Below, one piece after another: positions 9,492 through 18,487 of a DNA stretch of 64,000 nt; positions within the stretch are counted from its first letter, which is position 1, and each line of letters begins with the position of its first letter. The DNA comes from Nitrososphaerota archaeon (GTDB taxonomy: Archaea > Thermoproteota > Nitrososphaeria > Nitrososphaerales > JACQRY01). Location of the stretch: assembly GCA_016184315.1 (NCBI GenBank), contig JACPCU010000014.1, positions 1 to 64,000 on the forward strand, written 5' to 3'. Position numbers and translations under genes: made by a program. The notes under the pieces are model-generated. The model was given only the letters and a program-made list of their open reading frames with translations, ran no database searches and was not told the DNA's origin.

Positions 9492-10466
9492 ATGTCAGTT
9501 CTCACCATTGTGCAAGCCATAAACAAGGCTCTTACAGAAGAGATGGGCAAAGATGACTCTATCGTACTTCTCGGCGAAGACATCGGTGTCAACGGAGGCG
9601 TCTTCAGGGCTACTGAAGGCCTCTACCAATCCTTTGGCCCAAACAGGGTCATTGACACTCCTCTGGCGGAGTCAGGGATTATAGGAGTAGCAATGGGTAT
9701 GTCTCTCTACGGCTTGAAGCCTGTAGCGGAGATCCAGTTCCTCGACTTCATCTACCCTGCTTTTGATCTGATAGTAAACGAGCTGGCCAAGTTTCGATAC
9801 AGGACCGGAGGCCAATACCCCACTCACATAGTCATCAGAGCGCCGTGCGGAGGAGGCATCAAGGGAGGTATGTATCACTCTCAAAGCTCTGAGAGCTACT
9901 TTATCCATACCGCGGGATTGAAGGTGGTGATGCCATCCAATCCCTATGACGCTAAGGGTCTACTCGTAGCGTCGATCAGAGATGCTGATCCTGTGATCTT
10001 TCTTGAACCTAAGCGTCTTTACCGCAGTGTCAAGGGCGAGGTTCCAGAGGGCTCCTACACTGTTCCCATAGGAAATGCATCTGTGGTGGCTAAGGGTGAA
10101 GATGTATCCGTCTTCACATACGGCGCGATGGTGCATGTAGCTTTGGAAGCAGCCAAGAAGGCTGATGAGAAAGGGATAAGCGTAGAAGTCATTGATCTGA
10201 GGACGTTGAGTCCTCTCGACTTTGAAGCGATCGTAGACTCTGTTAGGAAGACTGGTCGCGCAGTTGTTGTTCACGAAGCACCGCGCACATTGGGCTTCGG
10301 AGCGGAGATTTCTGCTCTGATCTCGGAGAAAGCTTTCCTACATTTGGAGGCTCCTGTGACCCGTGTAACCGGCTATGACACACCTTTCCACTACTCACTT
10401 GAAGAAGTCTACTTGCCCAGCGTCGGAAAGGTATTGAATGCTATCGAGAAGACTGCTGGCTTCTAG
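9492..10466 (+). CDS. 2-oxoacid dehydrogenase E1 component, beta subunit
   Basis: Transketolase-like beta subunit, 324 aa. LLGEDIGVNGGVFRATEGLY and the segment around DTPLAESGIIGVAMGMSLYG are the classical N-terminal TPP/pyrimidine-domain signatures. APCGGGIKGGMYHSQSSESY and the C-terminal transketolase_C domain (VEVIDLRTLSPLDFEAIVDS) follow. Pairs with the upstream alpha subunit to decarboxylate the 2-oxoacid and acylate the lipoyl arm of E2. The ATG at 9492 has a purine-rich GAAGAGAG upstream. Confidence 0.93.
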   Translation: MSVLTIVQAINKALTEEMGKDDSIVLLGEDIGVNGGVFRATEGLYQSFGPNRVIDTPLAESGIIGVAMGMSLYGLKPVAEIQFLDFIYPAFDLIVNELAKFRYRTGGQYPTHIVIRAPCGGGIKGGMYHSQSSESYFIHTAGLKVVMPSNPYDAKGLLVASIRDADPVIFLEPKRLYRSVKGEVPEGSYTVPIGNASVVAKGEDVSVFTYGAMVHVALEAAKKADEKGISVEVIDLRTLSPLDFEAIVDSVRKTGRAVVVHEAPRTLGFGAEISALISEKAFLHLEAPVTRVTGYDTPFHYSLEEVYLPSVGKVLNAIEKTAGF

Positions 10467-10475
10467 AGGGGTTTG

Positions 10476-11681
10476 ATGCAAATGGTCTTGGAGTTTAAGC
10501 TTCCAGATGTGGGTGAAGGTGTTGCTGAAGGAGAGATACGGCGTTGGTTCGTGAAGATCGGTGACCAAGTCTCGGAGAACCAACCTCTAGTCGAAGTTAT
10601 GACTGACAAAGTAACTGTGGAGATTCCTTCGCCCAAGAGTGGAACGGTTCTTGACATCCTCGCCAAAGAAGGTCAAGTCGTCAAAGTAGGAACAACCATC
10701 ATAATTATCGGCGAGAAGGGCGAGCATACCACTCTGAGAAGCCAACCCGAACCTAAATCAATTGAAGCGTCTTCTATCACTCCCCCAGTATCTGCTCCTG
10801 CAAGAGCCGCGTCTGTGCTGGCTACGCCTGCAACCAGAAGGCTGGCAAGAGAACTCGGCATTGACATTGCACAGGTAAGAGGGACCGGCGACGACGGTAG
10901 AGTTACAGAGGAGGATGTAAGAAGACATTCATCGGCCACGACAGCCGCAACTACCCCGACGGCTAGTCCTGTTAAAGGCGTTGAAGAACGGGTTCCTCTG
11001 AGGGGTGTCCGTAGGAGGATGGCTGAATCTATGGCTATGTCGTTGCGGACTACTGCTCAATTCACTCTGATCGACGAAGTCGACGTGTCCAAGCTTGTAG
11101 CTACCCGGGAGACTTTGAAGCCTTTGGCTGAAAAGAACGGCGTCAAGATCACCTATCTGCCCTTCGTGATAAAAGCTGTTGTCAAAGCCTTGAAGGAATA
11201 TCCCTACTTGAACGCATCTCTAGACGATGCGAAGCAGGAAATCGTCTTGAAGAAGGATTACAATATCGGTGTCGCAGTCGATACCGGTGAAGGCCTTGTC
11301 GTGCCTGTGATAAGAGATGCTGACAAGAAGAGTCTATTCGACTTGGCAAGGAATGTTGAGGATTTGGCTCAGAAGGCACGGTCCTCTAGGCTTGAGCTAG
11401 ACGATATCAAGGGAGGCACTTTCAGCATAACAAGTTTAGGCGCCTTAGGAGGATTGCTGGCAACCCCCATTATCCATTATCCGGAAGTTGCTATACTCGG
11501 TGTTCACAGGATTGACAAGAAGCCTGTTGTAAGAGACGGACAGATAGTTGTTAGAGACATTGCCCACATCTCGCTGTCATTCGACCACCGTATCATTGAC
11601 GGTGCCACTGCAGGAAGATTCACCAGCAGAATCAAAGAGATGCTTGAAGAGCCTAACCAACTGATTCCGGAGCTAGTTTAG
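10476..11681 (+). CDS. 2-oxoacid dehydrogenase E2 (lipoamide acyltransferase)
   Basis: Core of the complex. An N-terminal lipoyl domain has the lipoylation site EVMTDKVTVEIPSP (Lys near residue 45). A Pro/Ala-rich linker and a peripheral-subunit-binding domain (TRRLARELGIDIAQVRGTGD, near 125–145) follow. The C-terminal acyltransferase carries the catalytic SFDHRIIDGATAGRF near 365. There is a single lipoyl domain. GAGGGG upstream could serve the ATG at 10476 or at 10482, and MVLEFKLPDVGEG at 10482 is the usual family start. The protein is the target of the flanking LipA and LipB. Confidence 0.94.
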   Translation: MQMVLEFKLPDVGEGVAEGEIRRWFVKIGDQVSENQPLVEVMTDKVTVEIPSPKSGTVLDILAKEGQVVKVGTTIIIIGEKGEHTTLRSQPEPKSIEASSITPPVSAPARAASVLATPATRRLARELGIDIAQVRGTGDDGRVTEEDVRRHSSATTAATTPTASPVKGVEERVPLRGVRRRMAESMAMSLRTTAQFTLIDEVDVSKLVATRETLKPLAEKNGVKITYLPFVIKAVVKALKEYPYLNASLDDAKQEIVLKKDYNIGVAVDTGEGLVVPVIRDADKKSLFDLARNVEDLAQKARSSRLELDDIKGGTFSITSLGALGGLLATPIIHYPEVAILGVHRIDKKPVVRDGQIVVRDIAHISLSFDHRIIDGATAGRFTSRIKEMLEEPNQLIPELV

Positions 11682-11685
11682 AGAA

Positions 11686-13089
11686 ATGGTTAGGCGCGTA
11701 GATGTCGTTGTCATAGGGGCAGGACCAGGAGGATACGTTTCTGCTATACGCCTCGGTCAACTGGGCAAGAAGACTGTTCTGGTTGAAAAACAGAAGCTGG
11801 GAGGCGTATGCCTGAACCACGGCTGCATCCCGTCTAAGGCCCTGATCTCTGCAGGCCGTTTAGCTAGGAAGATCAAGGATGGGGGGGAAATAGGCTTGGA
11901 GACCACGGGTTTGAAGATCGATTTCACGAAGACTCAGGCTTGGAAGAGCAGAGTTGTGAATAGACTGATTTCAGGGATCAAGCTTCTCTGTGAAAGGAAC
12001 GGTGTGGACGTGGTCTACGGCGAAGCCAATGTTGAAGCTGGTAAGATGGTGAAGGTGAAGAACAGTGGGGCAACAGAGGAGCTGCAGGCTGACAGCATCG
12101 TGGTCGCCACTGGTTCAAGACCTATCGAGCTTAGAAGCTTCCCCTTTGATGGCAAACTGATACTGGACTCCACATCTGTCTTGGATCTTAGTGAGGTACC
12201 TGGGCGTCTACTGGTCATCGGGGGAGGCATAACTGGGCTGGAGATTGGTGGCATGTATCAAGACCTAGGTGCTCAGCTGACTGTAGTAGAGCTGATGGAC
12301 CAGGTTCTCCCAGGGTTTGACCCAGAGGTGGCTGACGTCGTCTACAAGTCGTTCTTGAAAAGAGGCGCGAAGATCTATTTGAAGGCAGATGCCTTAGGCT
12401 TTGAGACTTCCACTAGCGGCGTCAAGGCGAGACTCAGATCTGCTGACGTCGAGGTTGCAGAGGAGTTCGATAAAGTGCTGGTGGCAGTTGGAAGGAAACC
12501 GAACACTAGTGGCCTAGGTTTGGAGAATATTGGAGTAGAATTGGATCAACGGGGCTTCATCAAGGTTGACGAACAGATGCGTACAACCGCTAATGGAATA
12601 TATGCTATTGGCGATGTCGCTGGGCCACCTTTCCTGGCTCATAAGGCTTCAAGAGAAGGGATTGTGGCTGCAGAGGTCATATGCGACCTGCCTTCAGCCA
12701 TGGACAATAGAGCAATGCCTAGCGCTGTTTTCACTGATCCTGAGGTGGCCACAGTGGGGCTGACTGAGGAAGAGGCGAAGAGAACCTTAGGGGGCTGTGT
12801 GGCTGAACGTTTCCCGTTTCAAGCATCAGGAAGAGCGTTGACGCAACGTGAGTCAAATGGTTTTGTGAAGATGGTGGCTGACGCTCAGAGGAAGAGGATA
12901 CTAGGGGTGCACATTGTGGGCCCCGATGCTTCTGATCTGATCAGCGAAGCTGCTCTTGCCATCGAGATGGGCGCATCAGCCGAAGACTTGGCTCTAACAG
13001 TACATCCTCATCCCACGTTGCCTGAGGCTTTGATGGAGGCTGCGGAAGCAATAATAGGTGCACCCATACATACGTTGAAACGTGAGTAG
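11686..13089 (+). CDS. lpdA: Dihydrolipoyl dehydrogenase (E3)
   Basis: FAD/NAD disulfide oxidoreductase that reoxidises dihydrolipoamide. It has the FAD-binding GAGPGGYVSAIRLGQLG, the redox-active pair in GGVCLNHGCIPSKAL (Cys–X4–Cys, about residues 39–53), the NAD-binding GGGITGLEIGGMYQDLG near 178, the second FAD motif ANGIYAIGDVAG near 304, and the C-terminal HPHPTLPEALMEA with the catalytic His–Glu dyad. 467 aa is standard. It follows E2 by four bases and its end overlaps lipB by 8 bases. Confidence 0.96.
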   Translation: MVRRVDVVVIGAGPGGYVSAIRLGQLGKKTVLVEKQKLGGVCLNHGCIPSKALISAGRLARKIKDGGEIGLETTGLKIDFTKTQAWKSRVVNRLISGIKLLCERNGVDVVYGEANVEAGKMVKVKNSGATEELQADSIVVATGSRPIELRSFPFDGKLILDSTSVLDLSEVPGRLLVIGGGITGLEIGGMYQDLGAQLTVVELMDQVLPGFDPEVADVVYKSFLKRGAKIYLKADALGFETSTSGVKARLRSADVEVAEEFDKVLVAVGRKPNTSGLGLENIGVELDQRGFIKVDEQMRTTANGIYAIGDVAGPPFLAHKASREGIVAAEVICDLPSAMDNRAMPSAVFTDPEVATVGLTEEEAKRTLGGCVAERFPFQASGRALTQRESNGFVKMVADAQRKRILGVHIVGPDASDLISEAALAIEMGASAEDLALTVHPHPTLPEALMEAAEAIIGAPIHTLKRE

Positions 13090-13753
13090 ACCCTTTCTCC
13101 TACTGGATCTCGGCTTCACAGATTATCAGAAGGCGTGGAGCCTGCAGCACAGGTTGGTCGAGGCTAGGGCGAAAGGATCTATCTCTGACGTGTTAATTCT
13201 TGTGGAACATCCCCATGTTTTGACTATGGGCCGAAAAGCTAACGCGGAGAACGTTTTCAGCCGTCCGCTTCCAGTATACCAGATAGAGAGGGGGGGTGAC
13301 GTTACCTATCATGGGCCGGGACAGCTGGTAGGATACCCGATCATTAAGCTCGATGAGGGAAGAATCGACATTCACCAGTATCTTCGGGATTTGGAGGAAG
13401 CATTGATCATGACTCTGAGAGACTTCGAAATCAATGCTGAACGGAGCAGTATGCAGACGGGGGTCTGGGTGAGGGACAAGAAAATCGCTTCCATAGGGAT
13501 AGCTGTGCAGCGATGGATTTCTTTCCACGGCTTCGCCCTGAATGTGAACACTGATTTGTCCTATTTTGGTTTGATTAGGCCATGCGGCTTAGATAGTAGT
13601 ATTATGACGAGCATGAAGGAGACTTTAGGCTGCGAAGTCAACTTAGGTGAAGTCAAAGAAGCGTTGAAGAACTGCTTCGAAGTAGTCTTCAAAGTGAGTC
13701 TGAGTTCAAGAACCGAAAAAGAGCTTACCATGTTGCCCAGCTTGACCTCTTGA
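13082..13753 (+). CDS. lipB: Octanoyltransferase LipB
   Basis: Moves an octanoyl group onto the E2 lipoyl domain before LipA adds sulfur. Family motifs are EHPHVLTMGRKA, ERGGDVTYHGPGQLVGYPI, the lysine in KKIASIGIAVQRWISFHGFA and the catalytic cysteine in LIRPCGLDSS. The start is GTG at 13082 inside the end of E3, so it is translationally coupled. 223 aa is the normal length. Known LipB enzymes use octanoyl-ACP; archaea generally lack a bacterial-type fatty-acid synthase, so the donor here is an open question. Confidence 0.93.
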   Translation: MSRPFLLLDLGFTDYQKAWSLQHRLVEARAKGSISDVLILVEHPHVLTMGRKANAENVFSRPLPVYQIERGGDVTYHGPGQLVGYPIIKLDEGRIDIHQYLRDLEEALIMTLRDFEINAERSSMQTGVWVRDKKIASIGIAVQRWISFHGFALNVNTDLSYFGLIRPCGLDSSIMTSMKETLGCEVNLGEVKEALKNCFEVVFKVSLSSRTEKELTMLPSLTS

Positions 13754-13799
13754 GGTATCTGGGAAGCATGGTGGTAAAGTCTTTCTACGCTAGCAGGAA

Positions 13800-14165
13800 T
13801 TACTGGAATCGTAGGCCGCAGAAGTTACAGAATGCGGATCCTCTTTCGACAAGGGAGTGGCAGCTGGGACAGTGGAAAGAGACAACTGTGCTAGTTGTTT
13901 CGGGAGGAGGTCTTACAGGTTCTCTTGTGTCTGGATAAGGTATTGCGAGAAGAGTCTCAGTATGTACTACGTTGGGATGTCGTTCCACGACTTCATACAT
14001 GATTTTGTTGAATTCATCCATGTCTTTGGCTGAGATTACTATTACTGCGTCGAATCTTCCGAAGACGCTGTTGGCCATCTTCACTCCTCTTATTCGCCTT
14101 GATCTGACCAGCTCGGCGGAGGTGCCTGGCGCTGTTTGTATCAACACGTAGCCCAGGACTGGCAT
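13800..14165 (-). CDS. Lrp/AsnC ligand-binding (RAM) domain fused to a C-terminal zinc ribbon
   Basis: 121-aa protein. Residues 1–80 form an Lrp/AsnC effector-binding domain (VLIQTAPGTSAELVRS, FGRFDAVIVISAKDMDEF, HPNVVHTETLLAI) with no DNA-binding HTH. After a Pro-rich linker, residues about 98–118 make a zinc ribbon, CPSC followed by CNFC. Stand-alone RAM proteins act as ligand-binding partners of Lrp regulators or enzymes; the added ribbon could provide DNA or protein contact. It lies next to a second, ribbon-less paralogue on the same strand. Confidence 0.78.
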   Translation of the reverse strand: MPVLGYVLIQTAPGTSAELVRSRRIRGVKMANSVFGRFDAVIVISAKDMDEFNKIMYEVVERHPNVVHTETLLAIPYPDTREPVRPPPETTSTVVSFHCPSCHSLVERGSAFCNFCGLRFQ

Positions 14166-14171
14166 ATCGGG

Positions 14172-14417
14172 TCACTTTGTGCTGAAGAGGCTTATCAGGG
14201 TCTCTGTGTGGCTTATGTTCGGGATTTTTTCTATGACTTCGTAGACGATTTTGCTGACTGCTTCTAATGTGGGCGCTTCTAGGACAACGACTAGGTCGTA
14301 TCGTCCGTATATTGAGTCGAGGTGGATGACTCCGCTGATGGAGCTTGTGGCTTCTAGGTTTTTCTTGATTTCCTCGGATGTTCCTGGTTTTGCGGTTATG
14401 AGCACATAGGCTCTCAT
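14172..14417 (-). CDS. Stand-alone Lrp/AsnC ligand-binding (RAM) domain protein
   Basis: 81-aa alpha/beta sandwich domain with AYVLITAKPGTSEEIKKNL, IYGRYDLVVVLEAPTLEAV and IPNISHTETLISLF, the classic AsnC effector-domain pattern, and no HTH. It is a paralogue of the downstream ribbon-carrying copy, separated by six bases on the same strand. The two may form heteromers, which is an inference. The effector is probably an amino acid but cannot be told. Confidence 0.8.
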   Translation of the reverse strand: MRAYVLITAKPGTSEEIKKNLEATSSISGVIHLDSIYGRYDLVVVLEAPTLEAVSKIVYEVIEKIPNISHTETLISLFSTK

Positions 14418-14497
14418 GGCTATTGTCGGTTAGTTTGGGTGATGCCTGTTAATTAATGTCCCGTAGCTTTGTTTCTGTTGATCTGTGGTTTTTTCTC

Positions 14498-14842
14498 TTA
14501 GCCTGTGGTGAATGAGTGTCCGCAGGCGCAGCTTGAGACGACGTTGGGGTTTTCTATCTTGAATCCTGAGCCCATGAGGCTCTCCACGTAGTCCACGTTG
14601 GCGCCTTTAAGATGCTGGGCGCTCATGGGGTCTACGAAGACTTTCACTCCCTGTTCCTCCATGACTATGTCTTCTTCACTGGGGTTTTCTTCGATGACCA
14701 TGCCGTAGCTGAGTCCTGCGCAGCCTCCTCCTGCGACGTATAGTCTTAGTCCTGCGTTTTGTTTTCCTTCGACTGTTAGGAATTCTTTGACTTTGGAGAC
14801 TGCTTTGGGGGTGAGGGTGACGAGGGTTGTCTTGCTCATCAT
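14498..14842 (-). CDS. IscA/SufA/ErpA-type iron–sulfur cluster carrier
   Basis: HesB-like protein, 114 aa. The three conserved cysteines are visible: GGGCAGLSYGM near residue 41, and the C-terminal SSCACGHSF. It carries Fe–S clusters to apo-enzymes, which fits the neighbouring LipA, the Fe–S oxidase and the ferredoxin-linked oxidoreductases. The last motif is CACG rather than the usual CGCG, but both cysteines are kept. Monocistronic on the minus strand. Confidence 0.88.
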   Translation of the reverse strand: MMSKTTLVTLTPKAVSKVKEFLTVEGKQNAGLRLYVAGGGCAGLSYGMVIEENPSEEDIVMEEQGVKVFVDPMSAQHLKGANVDYVESLMGSGFKIENPNVVSSCACGHSFTTG

Positions 14843-14922
14843 TTTTGTTTCTACGTTATGTTGGAGGTATCTAAATGGTATTAAAGTTTTCCAAGAAGAT
14901 TGCAGATATTCTATTGTCTTTG

Positions 14923-15273
14923 CTAGGGTGTGAAGGTGAGTAGTTTTTCGATGGTTTTCTGGTCTGTTCGGATTACGAAGCTTCTAGAGGGGTCTCCTAG
15001 GAGTATGCAGAGTCGTTTGGCTACTTCTCCTTTGGTTCCTCCTTCGGTGGGGCATACGGGTAGTTTCTGTAGTTGGATGCCTTCTTGTTTGAGGAATTTG
15101 GCGAATTTGTTGTTGAGTTGTCTGTCTGTGTAGTCTAATCCTTTTTCTTGGCATAGGGCTTCCCAGATGTCTGTTATGTTGTTGTATAGGAGGTCTTTGC
15201 GTAGTTTGTCTAGGCTCAAGGCGATGGTTTCCTGCGGGTTTGGGGGGTGGTTCTTGGATATAGCCGTTTTCAC
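14923..15273 (-). CDS. Conserved-looking hypothetical protein, 116 aa
   Basis: I do not recognise a family. The protein is soluble, basic and alpha-helical in the middle (TDIWEALCQEKGLDYTDRQL), then KLPVCPTEGGTKGEVAKRLC and an alpha/beta C-terminus. Two cysteines (about residues 74 and 89) do not form a metal motif. The coding frame is A/C-rich because its complement lies in a strongly G/T-rich strand, which makes the opposite frame unconvincing. It could be a small nucleic-acid-binding protein, but nothing shows this. Confidence 0.5.
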   Translation of the reverse strand: MKTAISKNHPPNPQETIALSLDKLRKDLLYNNITDIWEALCQEKGLDYTDRQLNNKFAKFLKQEGIQLQKLPVCPTEGGTKGEVAKRLCILLGDPSRSFVIRTDQKTIEKLLTFTP

Positions 15274-15323
15274 TGGTTGTTTACATGGGGTTTTCTGGTT
15301 TGGTTTTGTACGTGCTCACGCGC

Positions 15324-15354
15324 GGGTTGACCTAGGGGGATTTAAAAGGGTTGG
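15324..15354 (+). repeat. Copy 1 of a shared GGGTTGACCTAGGGGG…AGGGTTGG block
   Basis: GGGTTGACCTAGGGGG at 15324–15339, then TTTAAA, then AGGGTTGG at 15347–15354. The same 16-mer and the same AGGGTTGG occur at 35486–35518 with a 9-nt instead of 7-nt gap. The TTTAAA could be a TATA box, here between divergent genes. Both copies lie in markedly G/T-rich stretches of the plus strand. Confidence 0.6.
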
Positions 15355-15499
15355 AGTTGTAGATGGTCTCATTGGGTTTTGCTGAGGATTTGTATCTGGG
15401 TGTTGGAGTGGTTTTCGGTTTGCAGGGAATGTTGTTGTTGGAGGTAATTCTTTTCTGGAAAGGTATTTGAAAGGCTGGTTTGGGTTAGAGGGGTCAAAC

Positions 15500-18463
15500 A
15501 TGGAGGTTCAGCGGAGCGCTACCCATGGTCTCACTGTTAGGGAAATAACTCGTCGTCTCAGTAGTATTGTTGAAGGGGAGGTTCTTAGTGAGGAATGGGA
15601 GCGAGCTATCTATGCTACTGACGGGAGTTCTTATGAAGTGTTGCCTCTTTGCGTGGTTCTTCCGAAGACTGAGCGGGATGTTGTCGGCGTAGTCAAGTTT
15701 GCTTGGGAGAACGGTGTCCCAATTATTGCGCGGGGCGGAGGCAGCGGCTTGGCTGGACAGGCCATTGGCGCAGGCATACTTTTGGACTTCACTAGACACA
15801 TGAACAAGGTGGCCGAGGTTGACCCTGAGCAGAACTATGTGATTGCGCAGCCCGGTGTCTACAAAGGGATTTTAGATCAGGTGTTGACGCAGAAGGGGCT
15901 CTTCCTGCCTCCGGATCCCTCTAGCTCCGAGTTCTGCACTATTGGGGGAAACATTGGGACTAACGCTAGTGGGCCTCGCACAGTGAAATACGGAAGTATG
16001 ATCAGGTATGTGGAGTCTCTCCGAGTGGTGTTGGCTGACGGCGAAGTCATAGAGACAGGGCCCATAGAGATTGGCAGCGAAGAATGGGTCAGAAAGTCTT
16101 CGTCAGACACGTTGGAATCGACAGCTTATCGGGGCGTAAGGGAGATTGTTGAAAAGAATCTCCGCCTCATAGTAGAGACGCAGCCTAAGGTCACCAAGAA
16201 CTCGTCAGGATACAGGATTGAAGCTGTGCTCAATGGTAATAGCTTCGACTTGGGGAAACTGTTTGTTTCTTCGGAAGGAACCCTGGGAATAGTTGTTCAA
16301 GCAAAACTCAGAGTCTTGAAGATTCCTAAGAGCAGAGGGCTGGCTTTACTCCAATTCGCTAGCCATGAGGATGCTGGGGCTGCTGTTGCTGAGATCCTTA
16401 CGCTTAAGCCTTCCGCAGTAGAGATGCTCGATGACAAGGTCATAGATCTGGCGGAAGCTGCCTACCCAGATCTCAGGCAGGCTGTGCCGAAAGAAACAGA
16501 ATCGATGCTTATCGTCGAGTTTGACGGCGACTCTGGAGAAGTTGAGGGTCTCCTGCATGGTCTTGAATCATCTTTCAGGAGTGGGAAACATCGCGTCCTA
16601 TCTATTCGCCTTGCCTATGCAGAGGCAGAGATGAAGAATCTTTGGGAGATCCGGAAGAAAGCTCTTCCGCTCGCCCAGAAGGCTAGGAAGGGCGACAGGA
16701 AGCCTGTTGCATTCGTAGAAGACACGGTGGTCAACCCGAAGTATCTCGCAGAGTATATCCATGACCTGTACGGTGTCTATGCGAAGTTTGGGGTCATAGG
16801 CGTAGTATACGGTCACGCTGGGGATGGGCATCTCCACACTAGGCCTCTCATGGACATGACTTCCGCGGAAGATCTTCGTAAGCTGGAGGCTATCGCGGCG
16901 GAAGTATTCGGTCTGGTAAAGAAGTATGATGGTTGCATCACTGGTGAACATGGCGATGGTTTGGCTCGTACGGGCTTTCTTCCTCTTCAATACGGCTCAG
17001 AGATGTGTAGTCTCTTCAAGCAAGTCAAACAGCTCTTGGATCCAAGAGGAATACTGAATCCCGGAAAGAAGGTTTCAGACGTCGGCCCCAATCTGATAAC
17101 TTTGAATCTAAGGTATGGTGCGGAGTATCAGCGGCGCCCGGTGAAGACCGCGTTAAATTGGGGTATAGAGCGTAACACTGTGATCAAGAAGATCACTGGC
17201 TACGACGCCGAGCTAGAGTATGCAAGGGAAGTCGAGCTGTGTCACGGTTGTGGGTACTGCCGGGAGTTAAACTACTCTGCTAGAATGTGCCCGGTCTACA
17301 AGGGGCTTGGCAGCGAAGTAGATAGTTGCAGAGGCAGGAATAACCTGCTTCGATGGATGATGAAGCTGGAGGGCCTGGCGTCAAGCTTCGAATTCACAGA
17401 GGAGTACGGCGAAGCTATCTACAAACATTGCATTCAATGTAAGATGTGTCATGTGGACTGCCCGTCAAACGTGAACGTGGCCAAGCTGATGGCGGAGGCT
17501 AGGGCTCGCTACGCTGCTGTGAAGGGTCTCCCGAAAGGCTACAAGTATTTCATTGAGCTAGACAAATACGCAGAACAGGGCTGCAGTCTAGCGCCTTTCT
17601 CCAACTGGCTTATGAGTTCAGGAGTGTTCCGAGCTCCATTAGAGTGGTTGACAGGCATTTCTAGGAAGCGTGCCTTCCCGTCTTTCCAGAGAAAGACCTT
17701 CGCTAAACGCTTCAAAGAATACGAACAACTGTTGCAGGTGAAACAGTTTCATCGTTCAGCAGTCTTCTTCTATGACACCTATCTGAACTACAATAATCCC
17801 GAGCTGGGAATCGCCATAGTGAAGATTTTGGAGAAAAGCGGCGTGAAAACTATTGTGCCGACGCAGAAATCCTCTGGTCTACCTGCCTTAGTGGAGGGAG
17901 CTCCTGAGATTGGCCGAAAGATGGCTGAGTACAATGTTTCTAGTCTGGCGCCTTATGTGAAGAAAGGTCTCCCAATTATCTGCTTCTCGCCTAGCGCAGG
18001 AATAACTCTGCGAATGGAGTATCTCAACGTGTTGGACACCGATGATGCTAGGTTGGTCGCAGAGAACACATTAGATATCCACGAGTATCTGTATTCCCTG
18101 CATAAGGCTGGAGTCCTCAACGAAGACTTCAAACCGTTAGACAAAGACGCGCTGATCCATCTTCACTGTCACAGTATCGTCCAGAAGGTTGATGGAGCCG
18201 TATTCGCGCTGCTCCGTTTGATACCCGGCCTGAAAGTTGAACGATTGGAGCGAGGCTGCTGCGGAGTGGGAGGCTCCTTCAGCTTCATCAAAGATAACTA
18301 TGATCTTTCCATGCAAATGGGTCGCGAGCTCTTAAAAGCTGTTCAAGATGCTGGCCGCCAAGTTTATTCGACGGGAGAGTCTTGCATGCTGCAGATGCAG
18401 CAGGGCTCAGGTCGCGCCGTAGGCTTGACAATGGATCTTCTAAGAGAAGCCTATCGGCTGTAG
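15500..18463 (+). CDS. FAD-linked oxidase fused to Fe–S/CCG-domain subunit (D-lactate/glycolate-type)
   Basis: 987-aa fusion. The N-terminal half (about 1–500) is a VAO/PCMH flavin oxidase like GlcD: IARGGGSGLAGQAIGAGILL and FCTIGGNIGTNASGPRTVKY bind FAD, and GHAGDGHLHTRPL plus GCITGEHGDGLARTGFLP are active-site motifs. The C-terminal half is GlcF/GlpC-like, with two 4Fe–4S motifs (CHGCGYC…CP and CIQCKMCHVDCP) and CCG-domain cysteines (HCHS, RGCCGVGG). It probably oxidises a 2-hydroxyacid and passes electrons to quinone or another carrier. The frame opens at 15467, but ATG 15500 with AGAGGGG upstream is the better start. Confidence 0.9.
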   Translation: MEVQRSATHGLTVREITRRLSSIVEGEVLSEEWERAIYATDGSSYEVLPLCVVLPKTERDVVGVVKFAWENGVPIIARGGGSGLAGQAIGAGILLDFTRHMNKVAEVDPEQNYVIAQPGVYKGILDQVLTQKGLFLPPDPSSSEFCTIGGNIGTNASGPRTVKYGSMIRYVESLRVVLADGEVIETGPIEIGSEEWVRKSSSDTLESTAYRGVREIVEKNLRLIVETQPKVTKNSSGYRIEAVLNGNSFDLGKLFVSSEGTLGIVVQAKLRVLKIPKSRGLALLQFASHEDAGAAVAEILTLKPSAVEMLDDKVIDLAEAAYPDLRQAVPKETESMLIVEFDGDSGEVEGLLHGLESSFRSGKHRVLSIRLAYAEAEMKNLWEIRKKALPLAQKARKGDRKPVAFVEDTVVNPKYLAEYIHDLYGVYAKFGVIGVVYGHAGDGHLHTRPLMDMTSAEDLRKLEAIAAEVFGLVKKYDGCITGEHGDGLARTGFLPLQYGSEMCSLFKQVKQLLDPRGILNPGKKVSDVGPNLITLNLRYGAEYQRRPVKTALNWGIERNTVIKKITGYDAELEYAREVELCHGCGYCRELNYSARMCPVYKGLGSEVDSCRGRNNLLRWMMKLEGLASSFEFTEEYGEAIYKHCIQCKMCHVDCPSNVNVAKLMAEARARYAAVKGLPKGYKYFIELDKYAEQGCSLAPFSNWLMSSGVFRAPLEWLTGISRKRAFPSFQRKTFAKRFKEYEQLLQVKQFHRSAVFFYDTYLNYNNPELGIAIVKILEKSGVKTIVPTQKSSGLPALVEGAPEIGRKMAEYNVSSLAPYVKKGLPIICFSPSAGITLRMEYLNVLDTDDARLVAENTLDIHEYLYSLHKAGVLNEDFKPLDKDALIHLHCHSIVQKVDGAVFALLRLIPGLKVERLERGCCGVGGSFSFIKDNYDLSMQMGRELLKAVQDAGRQVYSTGESCMLQMQQGSGRAVGLTMDLLREAYRL

Positions 18464-18487
18464 GCTCAGTAGGTTTCAGTATCCTAT

